Part shown: piece after piece, positions 25,513 to 34,699 of the stretch | Layout of the letters: each line of letters starts with the position of its first letter | Numbering within the stretch: position 1 is the first letter of the stretch | Assembly: GCA_963521065.1 (NCBI GenBank) | Contig: CAUQTI010000015.1 | Location: forward strand, 1-64,000 | DNA: 64,000 bases | Reading direction: 5' to 3' | Source: IOR16 sp963521065 | GTDB taxonomy: Bacteria; Bacillota; Clostridia; Peptostreptococcales; Anaerovoracaceae | The notes under the pieces: model-generated | Database searches by the model: none | Seen by the model: only the letters and a program-made list of their open reading frames with translations | Told to the model about the DNA's origin: nothing | Made by a program: the position numbers and the translations under genes

Positions 25513-26544
25513 ATGTTGCGTAATATAGAAAAATGGAAATGTATAATTTTTATAATAATACTTGTTTTGTTAATAATTTCTTTAAACTTGGTACTTAAAC
25601 CGTATAAGTATGGGTATAAAGAGTATCATTCACTGCATTCAAATACAGTGGATATTTTATTGACAGGGAGTAGCCGAATATTTACAGGCATAGATACGAT
25701 GAGGCTTTGGGAAGATAGTGGATATTCGGCATTTATTTTAGGGGGGAATGCACAACCTTATGCGGCATCATATCTGTCTGTATTAGAAGCTTTACAAACG
25801 CAGTCACCCAAATTGTTAGTCTTGGATGGATCTGTAATTGGAATGAGAACGACTTGGAATGACTGTATATTGGCAGAAGGTACTTTCTATGATAATTTTG
25901 ATAGAATTCCTTTTTCTTTAGAAAAAGGAAAAACGGTTTTTGATTTGTTGCCAGTAAGTACAGCTAGTAAATATTTTGTTCCACTCATCAATTGTCATGA
26001 TCGTTGGAAAAGCGTAACGGGAGAAAATTTTAAATTAGAGGATGCAAATAACAAAAAATATATGGGGTTTAAGGGTATAAAATTAGATTTTTCGAAAGAG
26101 ACACAGGATTCTGAGACATGGATTGATAGTATTACACCATTATCGGAAAAAGATTTAAAATATTTTAACAAGAATGTAGAATTAGCTAAAAAAGCAGGAA
26201 TGCAGGTAATTGTCATAGTAACACCAATGTTATATTATCAACCGCTATTTATGGAAGATTATCAACAGAGAATAAATGCATTAGGAGCATATTGCAATGA
26301 TATAGGGATCACATTTTTAAATTATAATCTTATATTGAAAGATTTTGATTATACAAATAATATGTCTGATAAAATTCATTGTAATTATAATGGAGCACAA
26401 GAAGTGACAGGACATCTTAGTAAATTTATCAACGAAAATTATAAAATAGAGAATCATCTTCAGGATAAACAGTATGACCAATGGAATAAATGTATGAACG
26501 AATATATAAAAGAATTGAAGGAGTTATCATGCAAGCCATTTTAA
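25513..26544 (+). CDS. Membrane-anchored SGNH-like partner of MBOAT, copy 1
   Basis: A 343-residue protein with an N-terminal membrane segment (residues about 8-28) and an outside domain. The GSSRIF motif (near residue 55) and late DKIHCNYNG with Asp and His correspond to the Ser and Asp/His of SGNH-type transferases such as AlgX/DltD-like proteins. It starts eight bases after the MBOAT gene; ATG 25,513 avoids a hydrophobic read-through of the MBOAT tail. It overlaps the glf start by 16 bases. Expected to transfer the acyl group onto the glycan outside the cell. Confidence 0.72.
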   Translation: MLRNIEKWKCIIFIIILVLLIISLNLVLKPYKYGYKEYHSLHSNTVDILLTGSSRIFTGIDTMRLWEDSGYSAFILGGNAQPYAASYLSVLEALQTQSPKLLVLDGSVIGMRTTWNDCILAEGTFYDNFDRIPFSLEKGKTVFDLLPVSTASKYFVPLINCHDRWKSVTGENFKLEDANNKKYMGFKGIKLDFSKETQDSETWIDSITPLSEKDLKYFNKNVELAKKAGMQVIVIVTPMLYYQPLFMEDYQQRINALGAYCNDIGITFLNYNLILKDFDYTNNMSDKIHCNYNGAQEVTGHLSKFINENYKIENHLQDKQYDQWNKCMNEYIKELKELSCKPF

Positions 26545-27689
26545 TTCTCGGTTCCGGCTTTGCTGGTGCCGTAGCTGCTCGCCAACTGGCAGAAAAATAT
26601 AACAGAAAAGTTTTGGTAGTAGAAAAACGCAGTCATATTGGCGGGAATATGTTTGAAGCAGAAGTTGAAAACGGAATACGCGTACATAAATATGGCCCTC
26701 ATCTTTTTCATACCAATTCGGATATGGTGTTTGAATATTTAAAGAGATTTGGCTTGTGGAAACCATATACGCACCGCGTTTTAGGGAAGATTGACGGAAA
26801 ACTTGTACCGATTCCATTTAATTTTAAATCCATGGATATGCTATTTTCCATAAAACCTACAAATATCTTAAAGAACAGGATACTAGAGGAATACCCAAAT
26901 CAAGAAAAAATATCCATTATGGATCTAATGCAAACGGAGGACTCCCTAATCTCAGATTTCGGAAAATATGTTTTTGAAAAAGTGTTTGTTCATTATACGG
27001 CAAAGCAGTGGCAGCAGCCAATTGAAAAGGTAGATGTATCTGTCATTAATCGGATTCCGGTTGTGCTTAGCTATGACGACCGTTACTTTAGTGACAAGCA
27101 TCAATATATACCGAAAGATGGATATAATGAAATATTTGAGAATTTATTAAATCATCCTAATATTAAGGTAAAATTGAACTTTAATAGTAGAAAACGCTTG
27201 CAGATAGATTATGAAGAGCATAGAGTCTATCTTGATGGAACTGAATGGAATGGTCCAATTATTTATACTGGTGCGGTCGATGAATTAATGAATTATAGAA
27301 TAGGCTATCTTCCTTACCGTTCTTTAGACTTAGTTTTTGAGCAATGTAATGCCGATTTTTATCAGCCAGGGGCCGTTGTCAATTATCCGAATGAAGAAGA
27401 GTTTACACGAATTACGGAATTTAAGCATATTACAGGACAGAAGCTAGAAGGAAAAACTGCTATTTTAAAAGAATATCCAATGAATTATGATCCTTATGCA
27501 AAGAAAGGTAATACACCTTATTATCCGATAATAAACCAAAAAAATTTAGATAAATATCATCAATATAAAGAACTTTTAAAAGGCTTTTCAAATATTTATT
27601 TATGTGGTCGATTAGCGGAGTATAAATATTATAATATGGATCAAGTGATTGAAAGAGCGATACTTTTAGCAGATAAGCTGGGAGAATAA
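26529..27689 (+). CDS. glf: UDP-galactopyranose mutase
   Basis: A 386-residue FAD enzyme. It has the N-terminal dinucleotide motif GSGFAGAVAARQLAE, the mutase signature HKYGPHLFHT (near residue 58) and conserved FTRITEFKH. It converts UDP-galactopyranose to UDP-galactofuranose, so the surface glycan likely contains galactofuranose. ATG 26,529 is chosen because it gives the family start MQAILILGSG, with GAAGGAG upstream. Composition begins to rise in GC within its first bases compared with the genes before. Confidence 0.95.
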   Translation: MQAILILGSGFAGAVAARQLAEKYNRKVLVVEKRSHIGGNMFEAEVENGIRVHKYGPHLFHTNSDMVFEYLKRFGLWKPYTHRVLGKIDGKLVPIPFNFKSMDMLFSIKPTNILKNRILEEYPNQEKISIMDLMQTEDSLISDFGKYVFEKVFVHYTAKQWQQPIEKVDVSVINRIPVVLSYDDRYFSDKHQYIPKDGYNEIFENLLNHPNIKVKLNFNSRKRLQIDYEEHRVYLDGTEWNGPIIYTGAVDELMNYRIGYLPYRSLDLVFEQCNADFYQPGAVVNYPNEEEFTRITEFKHITGQKLEGKTAILKEYPMNYDPYAKKGNTPYYPIINQKNLDKYHQYKELLKGFSNIYLCGRLAEYKYYNMDQVIERAILLADKLGE

Positions 27690-27693
27690 TAAA

Positions 27694-28542
27694 ATGGAGC
27701 CGAACATCAAAATTTATGTATCCTGCCATAGACCTTCCTTTGTGCCAGATCATGCACTGTTGTACCCGCTGGAAGTCGGAACGTCGTTGAGAGAAACGCA
27801 GATAAAAGGAATTCTTCATGATAATGAGGGGGCGGAGCATATATCAGGGGAGAATCGGTATTATTGTGAACTAACAGGGCAGTATTGGGCGTGGAAAAAT
27901 GAAGAAGCCGATTATTACGGCTTTTTTCATTATCGCAGATATTTCTCCTTTGCAGGAGATAATACTGTAAAGCCTTGCATTGTATTAAATTATCCAAATC
28001 AAGCCTTTTTAGAACAGTATGGTTATGATGAGATGAATTTGAGGAAAATAATTTTGCAATATGATATTATTGTTCCAATGGCAGTTGAAATGCATGAATC
28101 GGTGTATGATTATTATAAAGATGCCGATAATCATGATATTAAAGATTTGGAGCTTGCTTTTTCTATCTGTAAGGAGCTTTATCCGCATATGGAAAAAGAA
28201 GCAAATGAGTATCTTTATAGTACAAGGTCCTATTTTTGTAACATGTATATAATGAAAAAAGAAATTTTTCATAGTTATTGCCAGTGGCTATTTCCTGTTT
28301 TAAATGAATGGGATAAGTGTAGAGGGATAACAAAGCCTGAGCGGGTAGATGGCTACCTTTCTGAACGCCTGTTTGGAGTATATTATCTATGGTTGAGCAA
28401 AAATAAAGATGTTAGAAGGCTAGAAGTGCCTAGAGTAGATTTTGAATTAAATAACAAAATTCTTACTAAGAAAAAGATATTGGATTTTATATTACCATCT
28501 GGTAGCCGGAGACGTGTTTTTGTTAAGAAGTTTCTACGTTAG
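27694..28542 (+). CDS. DUF4422 glycosyltransferase
   Basis: A 282-residue DUF4422-family protein. It begins IKIYVSCHRPSFVPDH and carries FFHYRRYFSF (near residue 77) and RSYFCNMYIMKKEIFHSYC, the normal core of this GT-A-like family. Several members encoded beside glf are assigned as galactofuranosyl or galactosyl transferases. Four bases separate it from glf. It is the last gene of the island; a long AT-rich tail and a new ribosome binding site follow. Confidence 0.85.
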   Translation: MEPNIKIYVSCHRPSFVPDHALLYPLEVGTSLRETQIKGILHDNEGAEHISGENRYYCELTGQYWAWKNEEADYYGFFHYRRYFSFAGDNTVKPCIVLNYPNQAFLEQYGYDEMNLRKIILQYDIIVPMAVEMHESVYDYYKDADNHDIKDLELAFSICKELYPHMEKEANEYLYSTRSYFCNMYIMKKEIFHSYCQWLFPVLNEWDKCRGITKPERVDGYLSERLFGVYYLWLSKNKDVRRLEVPRVDFELNNKILTKKKILDFILPSGSRRRVFVKKFLR

Positions 28543-28630
28543 CTTTATATAAAACAAATATATGTATAGGATAATTTAGATCTATATTCCTCCCTCCTTT
28601 TGGTTACACTACCGGCAGGAGGTGAAATAA

Positions 28631-28867
28631 ATGAGTAAGAATTACAACGACGGTATTGATCGAGGTGAGATGACCTCAAGGCAGAACGGAAATTTGACTC
28701 GCGCGATGGTGGAAAAAGGGGAGCAGTCAATGAAGGCACAGGAAGCCCTTACTGTAGAGTTTGCAAAGGAACTCGCAGATGAGGAATGCATTCCAAATGC
28801 GCTTCCCCATCAGAATTTAGGACATAATTCGAAAAAGGCCGGACTGGGTCCGAACACAAAAAGATAG
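28631..28867 (+). CDS. Small hydrophilic protein of unknown function
   Basis: A 78-residue soluble protein with no membrane segment. It has a strong ribosome binding site (AGGAGGTG) eight bases before the ATG and is not interrupted. The middle is helical and charged (RAMVEKGEQSMKAQEALTVEFAKELADEE) and the tail is glycine/lysine-rich (GHNSKKAGLGPNTKR). Size and charge recall small acid-soluble spore proteins, but none of the family motifs I know is present, so I leave it unnamed. It is convergent with the patatin-like gene. Confidence 0.6.
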   Translation: MSKNYNDGIDRGEMTSRQNGNLTRAMVEKGEQSMKAQEALTVEFAKELADEECIPNALPHQNLGHNSKKAGLGPNTKR

Positions 28868-28897
28868 TTAAAAAATAAAAAAGCATAGAATTTGCGT

Positions 28898-30079
28898 TCA
28901 GATTTTTAATTGATTTTCAAGGTAAGGTGAATAGTAGCAAAGCTCCGTATATTTTGCAGTCTCATAACCGTGGCGAAGGATCAGTTCAAAATCTTCCTTA
29001 GAGGGTGACTTAAGCGTCGTCGGATAGTGTTTGACATATTCGATTTCCTTTTCACTCAACATGGACACTTCTCCGTTTTTAAAAGCGGATAAAGGGTTAT
29101 AGGAAAATGCAAAAATATGCTTTTTTTTGCTTCCAATTTGTACATAATAGCCTTTTTGCGTTCGCAAGAAATAATCAATGACGTCGCGGCTTCGCAGAGA
29201 AACAACCTCATTCATATTAATGTCCAGGAGTTGACGAAGATTACGCAAAGAAAATAGGTTATTCCATTTTCGATAAGAGGAAGGTGCAGAGGCGTTGCTG
29301 ACAATTAAAAAATCCAAATCACCTGTCAAATGACCGCCATCCGAGATTTTATAAAGGGCCTCTAAGCCTAAATTATCGTATACTCCACCGTCCCATAGAT
29401 GAAGAATTTTCCAATCTTGCAAGGCCGGAGAGGGAAGTCCGGCCGTTTGAAGGTCTGTTTTTTTCGGAAATCTTACCCAGTTATAATCATCAATTAAAAG
29501 CTTGTAAGCGCCAATTAAGACAGGGAAACCTGCAGAAGCGGAGATTGCATCGGAAATAGACATTTTGGGGTGGTATACATACCCGATTTTATAATCACCC
29601 ATTTGCTGTTGACTGATACGAAAATTATTTCCCGTTTCAAAGGCGGTACAGTTAATCGACCAAAGCGGTGTCTCAGGAAGATCGCAGACTTGCCCGTGAA
29701 TTTCCCATTTTTTTTCAATAATATCAGCTAAAACATTTACCTTTTGATTCCAGTTCCACGGCTTTTCTATGAGAGAAAAAATAGAATCCTGCTGGATGTT
29801 ATTTTCTAATATCGTGCGCTGAACTTCTGGCAGCGTTTCTTTCAGAAAAACCTGGCTGCCTGGCCATCGATCATTGTTTTTAGCATAAATCAGCCCAATT
29901 GCTAAGCTCGCACCGGAAACAGAAGAGATGTGCCGGATATTTTCCAGTTCATTACTTTCTGCAAGCCATTTCAGCACACCCAAATGAAAGATGGCGGCAC
30001 GAATGCCGCCGCCTGACAGTGAAATGCCGATTTTCTGATTTCCTGCATTGCGTTTCATTGCAATTCGGTGGTTGCGCAT
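28898..30079 (-). CDS. Patatin-like phospholipase/acyl hydrolase
   Basis: A 393-residue patatin-fold protein. The oxyanion motif SGGGIRAAIFHLG is at residues 22-34; the Ser nucleophile is Ser55 in SSVSGAS, and the catalytic Asp lies in WDGGVYDNLG. The nucleophile elbow reads S-V-S-G-A rather than the usual G-x-S-x-G. There is no signal peptide, so it should act on the cytoplasmic side of the membrane. It is the only gene on the minus strand in this part and is divergent from the MBOAT gene at 30,162. Confidence 0.88.
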   Translation of the reverse strand: MRNHRIAMKRNAGNQKIGISLSGGGIRAAIFHLGVLKWLAESNELENIRHISSVSGASLAIGLIYAKNNDRWPGSQVFLKETLPEVQRTILENNIQQDSIFSLIEKPWNWNQKVNVLADIIEKKWEIHGQVCDLPETPLWSINCTAFETGNNFRISQQQMGDYKIGYVYHPKMSISDAISASAGFPVLIGAYKLLIDDYNWVRFPKKTDLQTAGLPSPALQDWKILHLWDGGVYDNLGLEALYKISDGGHLTGDLDFLIVSNASAPSSYRKWNNLFSLRNLRQLLDINMNEVVSLRSRDVIDYFLRTQKGYYVQIGSKKKHIFAFSYNPLSAFKNGEVSMLSEKEIEYVKHYPTTLKSPSKEDFELILRHGYETAKYTELCYYSPYLENQLKI

Positions 30080-30161
30080 AGGATTCCCCCTTGCTCTCTT
30101 TATAGTTTTAATTTAGAATAATAGAAGCGATAAAAATCAGATTTGGAAGGAAATTTCTCTG

Positions 30162-31643
30162 ATGTTATTTAACTCATTTAGCTTTTTACTTTTTTTCCCG
30201 CTTGTGACGGGAATCTATTACTTGATACCACATCGACTTCGTTACTTGTGGCTGCTTTTTGCAAGCTACTATTTTTATATGTGCTGGAATCCCAAATATG
30301 CCTTGCTTATGGCGACTTCAACAGGAATTACTTACGCCAGCGGAATTTTGATTGCGAGAGCAGATAAGAGAAAGAAACTGTCGGAAAAGCGTCTTTGGGT
30401 TAGTATAAGTTTTCTTTCCAATCTCAGCATATTATTTTTCTTCAAATATTTTGATTTTGCAATTGAGAATTTAAATCTCATTTTTATGAAGCTGGGGGTC
30501 TCCCTCCTTCAACCGGAATTTGATGTAATCTTGCCGGTTGGAATTTCTTTCTATACCTTTCAAGCGTTAAGCTATACGATGGATGTTTATAGAGGGGATA
30601 TTTATGTGGAGCGCAATCTGTTGAAATACGCACTCTTTGTTTCTTTTTTTCCACAGCTCGTTGCGGGGCCCATTGAACGCTCGAAGAACCTGTTGGTGCA
30701 GATTAACGAACGCCATTTTTTTGAGTATGAGAGGGCAAAATCCGGACTTTTGCTGATGCTTTGGGGACTGTTTTTAAAGCTGGTGATTGCAGACCGTGCC
30801 GCGATCTTAGTCAATCAGGTCTATGGGCAGTACACATATTATTTGGGGCTTCAGGTTGTTGTGGCAACGCTCCTTTTTGGGATACAGATTTATTGCGATT
30901 TCAGCTCCTATTCTCTCATTGCAAAGGGTGCGGCTGAAGTAATGGGATTTCGTTTAATGGATAATTTCAGACAACCCTATTTTTCGCGCAGCATACAGGA
31001 ATTTTGGCAGCGGTGGCATATTTCATTAAGCACCTGGTTTCGAGATTATCTATATATTCCGCTCGGCGGAAACAAAAAGGGGAAATTCCGAAAGTATATA
31101 AACATAATGATTGTATTTTTAGTGAGCGGTCTTTGGCACGGAGCAAACTGGACCTTTGTCATGTGGGGATTTCTTCACGGCGCATTTCAAATTGTTGGGC
31201 AGCTGCTTCGACCTTTAAAGAACACATTGACTGATTTTTTGGGAATCAACCGGAAGAATTTCAGCTATCAATTAGGACAAGGTATCCTTACCTTTTTTCT
31301 TGTAAACTTTGCATGGATTTTCTTTCGTGCTTCTCGCATGGAGGATGCGTTTGGCGTAATTCATCAGATGTTTCTCAAGTGGAATCCGATTGTTTTTGTG
31401 GATGGAACGTTATGGAAGCTTGGTCTAAATCAGCAAAACTTCCTCTTGCTTCTCGCTGCGATTTTTGTGATGGGATGCATGAGTATTGCAGAATACTGCG
31501 GCTTGGATTGGCGAAAAAAGACATTGGAGCAGGGATTTTTATTTCGCTGGAGTGTATACCTGCTTCTCATTTTTTCGATTGTTATTTTCGGGATTTACGG
31601 ACCGGGCTACAGCGAAAGCCAGTTTATTTATTTTCAATTTTAA
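30162..31643 (+). CDS. MBOAT-family membrane O-acyltransferase, copy 2
   Basis: A 493-residue AlgI/DltB-type MBOAT protein with the same blocks as the copy at 24,015 (ILPVGISFYTFQALSYTMDVYR, QLVAGPIERSKNLL, QRWHISLSTWFRDYLYIPLGG, SGLWHGANWTFV with the probable catalytic His). The two copies are clearly paralogous, but this one uses far more GC-rich codons. It is followed by its own SGNH-like partner. It likely O-acylates a native wall or membrane polymer. Confidence 0.92.
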   Translation: MLFNSFSFLLFFPLVTGIYYLIPHRLRYLWLLFASYYFYMCWNPKYALLMATSTGITYASGILIARADKRKKLSEKRLWVSISFLSNLSILFFFKYFDFAIENLNLIFMKLGVSLLQPEFDVILPVGISFYTFQALSYTMDVYRGDIYVERNLLKYALFVSFFPQLVAGPIERSKNLLVQINERHFFEYERAKSGLLLMLWGLFLKLVIADRAAILVNQVYGQYTYYLGLQVVVATLLFGIQIYCDFSSYSLIAKGAAEVMGFRLMDNFRQPYFSRSIQEFWQRWHISLSTWFRDYLYIPLGGNKKGKFRKYINIMIVFLVSGLWHGANWTFVMWGFLHGAFQIVGQLLRPLKNTLTDFLGINRKNFSYQLGQGILTFFLVNFAWIFFRASRMEDAFGVIHQMFLKWNPIVFVDGTLWKLGLNQQNFLLLLAAIFVMGCMSIAEYCGLDWRKKTLEQGFLFRWSVYLLLIFSIVIFGIYGPGYSESQFIYFQF

Positions 31644-31661
31644 ACGGAATTGGGGACCAAA

Positions 31662-32618
31662 ATGAAGCAAAATTTTAAAATGATAGCGAGAATGATTCGA
31701 ATCCTCTGCTTTCTTCTGATTTTAACACTTTTATTTACACAAGCCAGTGCCGTTTTAGCGCGTAAAAGCTTAACGAAGCCGTGGGATATGTCTGTAAAAA
31801 TCGGTGGATTTTATAATGAACCGAAAAATAGCTTTGATGTGATGTACTTTGGATCAAGCCACATGTATTGCTCCATAGATCCGGCTCTCGTAGAGAAAGA
31901 AACGGGACTGCGCTCTTATATCTTAGCGACACAGGAGCAGCCGGTCTGGGTGAGCTACTACTATATGAAAGAGGCACTCAAGACACAAAAACCGAAAATA
32001 ATGGTACTGGAAATCAATATGATGACAGAAGAAAAAGAATTCCCGAAGGAGGGAACGCTGTATTCCGCGATGGACCCCATTCCTTTGTCAAAAAATAAGA
32101 TGGATATGGTTTTTGCGTCAGTTCCACAAGGAGAAAGAAGAAATTATATTTTTAATATTATGAAATATCACGACAGATGGGAAGAAGTCAGCCTTGAGGA
32201 CTATAAAAGAACCTATGTGAAGAAGCGAGACCCGTACCATGGATATGTGAAATTAGAAACGGTCACTCCGATTGAAGGGCGTGCGGATGTTTCTTCTATT
32301 GCAGAGATGAGAGCGCCTCTACCAAAAACAATGGAGTATCTGGAAAAAATTTATGAATTGGCAAAAAAAGAAAAAATTACTCTTGTGTTCTTAAAAACCC
32401 CTTCTAACGCGACAGTAAAAGAACAGCGTTTTTACAATGCCGCATGGCAATTTGCAAGGGAAAGAGGGATTTTCTATGTGGATTATAATCAAAAATATGA
32501 AGAGCTGGATTTAAATCTGGATGAAGACTTTTATGACCGCCGCCACTTGAATTTCAGAGGAGCAGAGAAGCTAACGCCAAACTTTGCGGCTCTGCTTTTA
32601 CAGCAGACGGCCATTTAG
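31662..32618 (+). CDS. Membrane-anchored SGNH-like partner of MBOAT, copy 2
   Basis: A 318-residue protein with an N-terminal membrane anchor (residues about 8-30) and an outside domain carrying FGSSHMYCSIDP (block I-like Ser) and DRRHLNFRGAEKL (Asp/His). It is the counterpart of the gene at 25,513, with the same order after an MBOAT gene. ATG 31,662 is preferred over the in-frame TTG 31,650 because of TGGGGA six bases upstream. Probably the extracytoplasmic acyl-transfer partner. Confidence 0.72.
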   Translation: MKQNFKMIARMIRILCFLLILTLLFTQASAVLARKSLTKPWDMSVKIGGFYNEPKNSFDVMYFGSSHMYCSIDPALVEKETGLRSYILATQEQPVWVSYYYMKEALKTQKPKIMVLEINMMTEEKEFPKEGTLYSAMDPIPLSKNKMDMVFASVPQGERRNYIFNIMKYHDRWEEVSLEDYKRTYVKKRDPYHGYVKLETVTPIEGRADVSSIAEMRAPLPKTMEYLEKIYELAKKEKITLVFLKTPSNATVKEQRFYNAAWQFARERGIFYVDYNQKYEELDLNLDEDFYDRRHLNFRGAEKLTPNFAALLLQQTAI

Positions 32619-32647
32619 TTGCAAAACGACGTAGATTGGCGTAGAAT
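32619..32647 (+). promoter_or_regulatory. Candidate housekeeping promoter for the CapD-like gene
   Basis: TTGCAA (32,619-32,624) and TAGAAT (32,642-32,647) are separated by 17 bases, a good vegetative sigma-factor arrangement. It lies just before the start of the polysaccharide biosynthesis gene. Confidence 0.5.
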
Positions 32648-32683
32648 AAGACATATGAAACTATGAAATCAGAGGAAAAAAGA

Positions 32684-34699
32684 ATGGTAAAATACTCGAG
32701 AATCCTGTTTCTCGTATTAGCAGATGCATTTTGTATTAATTTAGCATATATAATCGCTTTTTTGTTGCGCTTTGAATTTAGTGTAAGCAGTGATGTTTTT
32801 GAAGGATACCTCGCGGTATATGCAAGCAATTTTATTTGGCTGACTGTGTTAAAATTATTGATTTTATGGCTTTTTGGCCTTTACAGCAGCCTTTGGAAAT
32901 ATGCGGGAGCGGAAGAGCTGTCGAAGGTTGCGATGGCCTCTATCTTTGCAGCCTTGGCAGCCATTGCGTATTTGGAATTTGTGCAGCAGTTTTTTCCGCG
33001 CAGCGTGTATGTCATCAGCTGCAACTTAGATATCCTTTTTTTGGCAGGGATACGTCTTCTCTACCGCTCTGTGAGGAATTTTCGCACCCCGGATGCATTT
33101 AATACCTATTGGGATTGGAATAAGGTTAGCATCATAGAAAAAATTACCGGAAAGACTGCCGGACTTAACAAAGTGATGGTCGTGGGCGGGGGAAGCGCCG
33201 GAGCTAATATTATACGGGAAATGCGCAACCATCCCGAGTATAACAAGAAGGTCGTGGTTGTGATTGATGATGATCCGGAGAAGAGAAATAAACGCATTGC
33301 AGGCGTTAAAATCGCCGGAACACGCAAGGATATTAAAAGAATGGTCTGGAAGTACGGCGTGGATGAAATCATTATAGCGATTCCTTCCGCGGCACAAAAG
33401 GATATTCAGGAAATCGTGGAGCAATGCAATAAGACGCGTTGCAATATGAAGATTCTTCCTTCACTGCTTGACTTAATTAATGAAAAAGTAAGCATCAGTA
33501 AGCTGCGGGATGTAGACATTGAAGATTTGCTCGGCAGAGAGGCTGTTCAGGTCAACTTGAAAGAAATCAGCAGATATTTGGAAGGAAAGATCGTCCTTGT
33601 CACCGGAGCAGGCGGCTCGATTGGCTCAGAACTTTGCCGTCAGATAGCAACCTTTCGTCCGAGGCGGCTCGTGGCATTGGATATCTATGAAAATACGATT
33701 TTTGAATTGGCAAACGAAATAAAAAAGGTAAATCCATACCTTGAATTTGATATTGTGATTTGTTCCGTGAGAGATCCGCTGCGTTTGGAAGAAGTTTTTG
33801 AGAAATATAAGCCGCATGTGGTATTTCATGCAGCAGCACACAAGCATGTTCCTCTCATGGAGGAAAATCCAAAGGAAGCAATTGTAAATAATATATTGGG
33901 GACAAAGAATATTGTGGATTTGTCAGACAAGTATGCGGTTGAAAAGTTTGTGTTAATTTCTACGGACAAGGCAGTGAACCCAACGAATGTAATGGGAGCC
34001 ACAAAGCGTGTGGCAGAGATGATTATACAAGATAAGGGCTTGAAATCCCGTACCTGCTTTTCTGCAGTACGGTTTGGAAATGTCCTCGGGAGCAACGGAA
34101 GCGTAATTCCGGTGTTTAGAAAACAGATTGCACAGGGAGGACCGGTTACTGTAACCCATCCTGAGATCACACGTTATTTTATGACGATACCCGAAGCGGT
34201 ACAGCTTGTAATCCAAGCAGGAGCTATGGCAGAGGGAAGTGAAATTTTTATTTTGGACATGGGAAAACCAATTCGGATTTTGGAACTGGCGGAGAACGTT
34301 ATTCGCTTATCCGGATACATTCCTTACGTTGACATTGATATCAGCATCGTCGGTTTAAGACCAGGCGAGAAGCTGTTTGAAGAGCTTTTGCTGAAAGAAG
34401 AGGACATTCAGAAAACGTCGCACAATAAAATTTATGTAGCGCACTATATCTCACCGTCTCCTCTGATTGAGGAACTTCTAAACAAAGGAGAGGATGAGCT
34501 TGCGCGTGAAGCGGAACGAATATTGATGAAAAATAAGGAAGAAGTAAAAGTTTGGCTGAGCAAACTTGTTCCTAATTACATAACTCAAACAGGAAAAAGA
34601 GTGCGAAAAGAACCGACCCTTCTTCACAGCCGAGAAGAGGGAAGTTTGTCAGATGAGGAGAGTGAAATGGATGCGCAGGGAAGAAATGCTGTCAGTTGA
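32684..34699 (+). CDS. CapD/WbpM-type nucleoside-diphosphate-sugar dehydratase
   Basis: A 671-residue membrane-linked protein: four N-terminal transmembrane segments (up to about residue 130), a CoA-binding-like Rossmann domain (VMVVGGGSAGANIIREM, near 165), then an extended SDR domain with LVTGAGGSIGSELCRQ (near 305) and STDKAVNPTNVMGATK, where Met replaces the usual Tyr of YxxxK as in the CapD/WbpM group. These enzymes make UDP-4-keto-6-deoxy sugars from UDP-GlcNAc. ATG 32,684 is favoured by GAGG eight bases upstream; ATG 32,663 is possible. The end overlaps pgi. Confidence 0.9.
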   Translation: MVKYSRILFLVLADAFCINLAYIIAFLLRFEFSVSSDVFEGYLAVYASNFIWLTVLKLLILWLFGLYSSLWKYAGAEELSKVAMASIFAALAAIAYLEFVQQFFPRSVYVISCNLDILFLAGIRLLYRSVRNFRTPDAFNTYWDWNKVSIIEKITGKTAGLNKVMVVGGGSAGANIIREMRNHPEYNKKVVVVIDDDPEKRNKRIAGVKIAGTRKDIKRMVWKYGVDEIIIAIPSAAQKDIQEIVEQCNKTRCNMKILPSLLDLINEKVSISKLRDVDIEDLLGREAVQVNLKEISRYLEGKIVLVTGAGGSIGSELCRQIATFRPRRLVALDIYENTIFELANEIKKVNPYLEFDIVICSVRDPLRLEEVFEKYKPHVVFHAAAHKHVPLMEENPKEAIVNNILGTKNIVDLSDKYAVEKFVLISTDKAVNPTNVMGATKRVAEMIIQDKGLKSRTCFSAVRFGNVLGSNGSVIPVFRKQIAQGGPVTVTHPEITRYFMTIPEAVQLVIQAGAMAEGSEIFILDMGKPIRILELAENVIRLSGYIPYVDIDISIVGLRPGEKLFEELLLKEEDIQKTSHNKIYVAHYISPSPLIEELLNKGEDELAREAERILMKNKEEVKVWLSKLVPNYITQTGKRVRKEPTLLHSREEGSLSDEESEMDAQGRNAVS

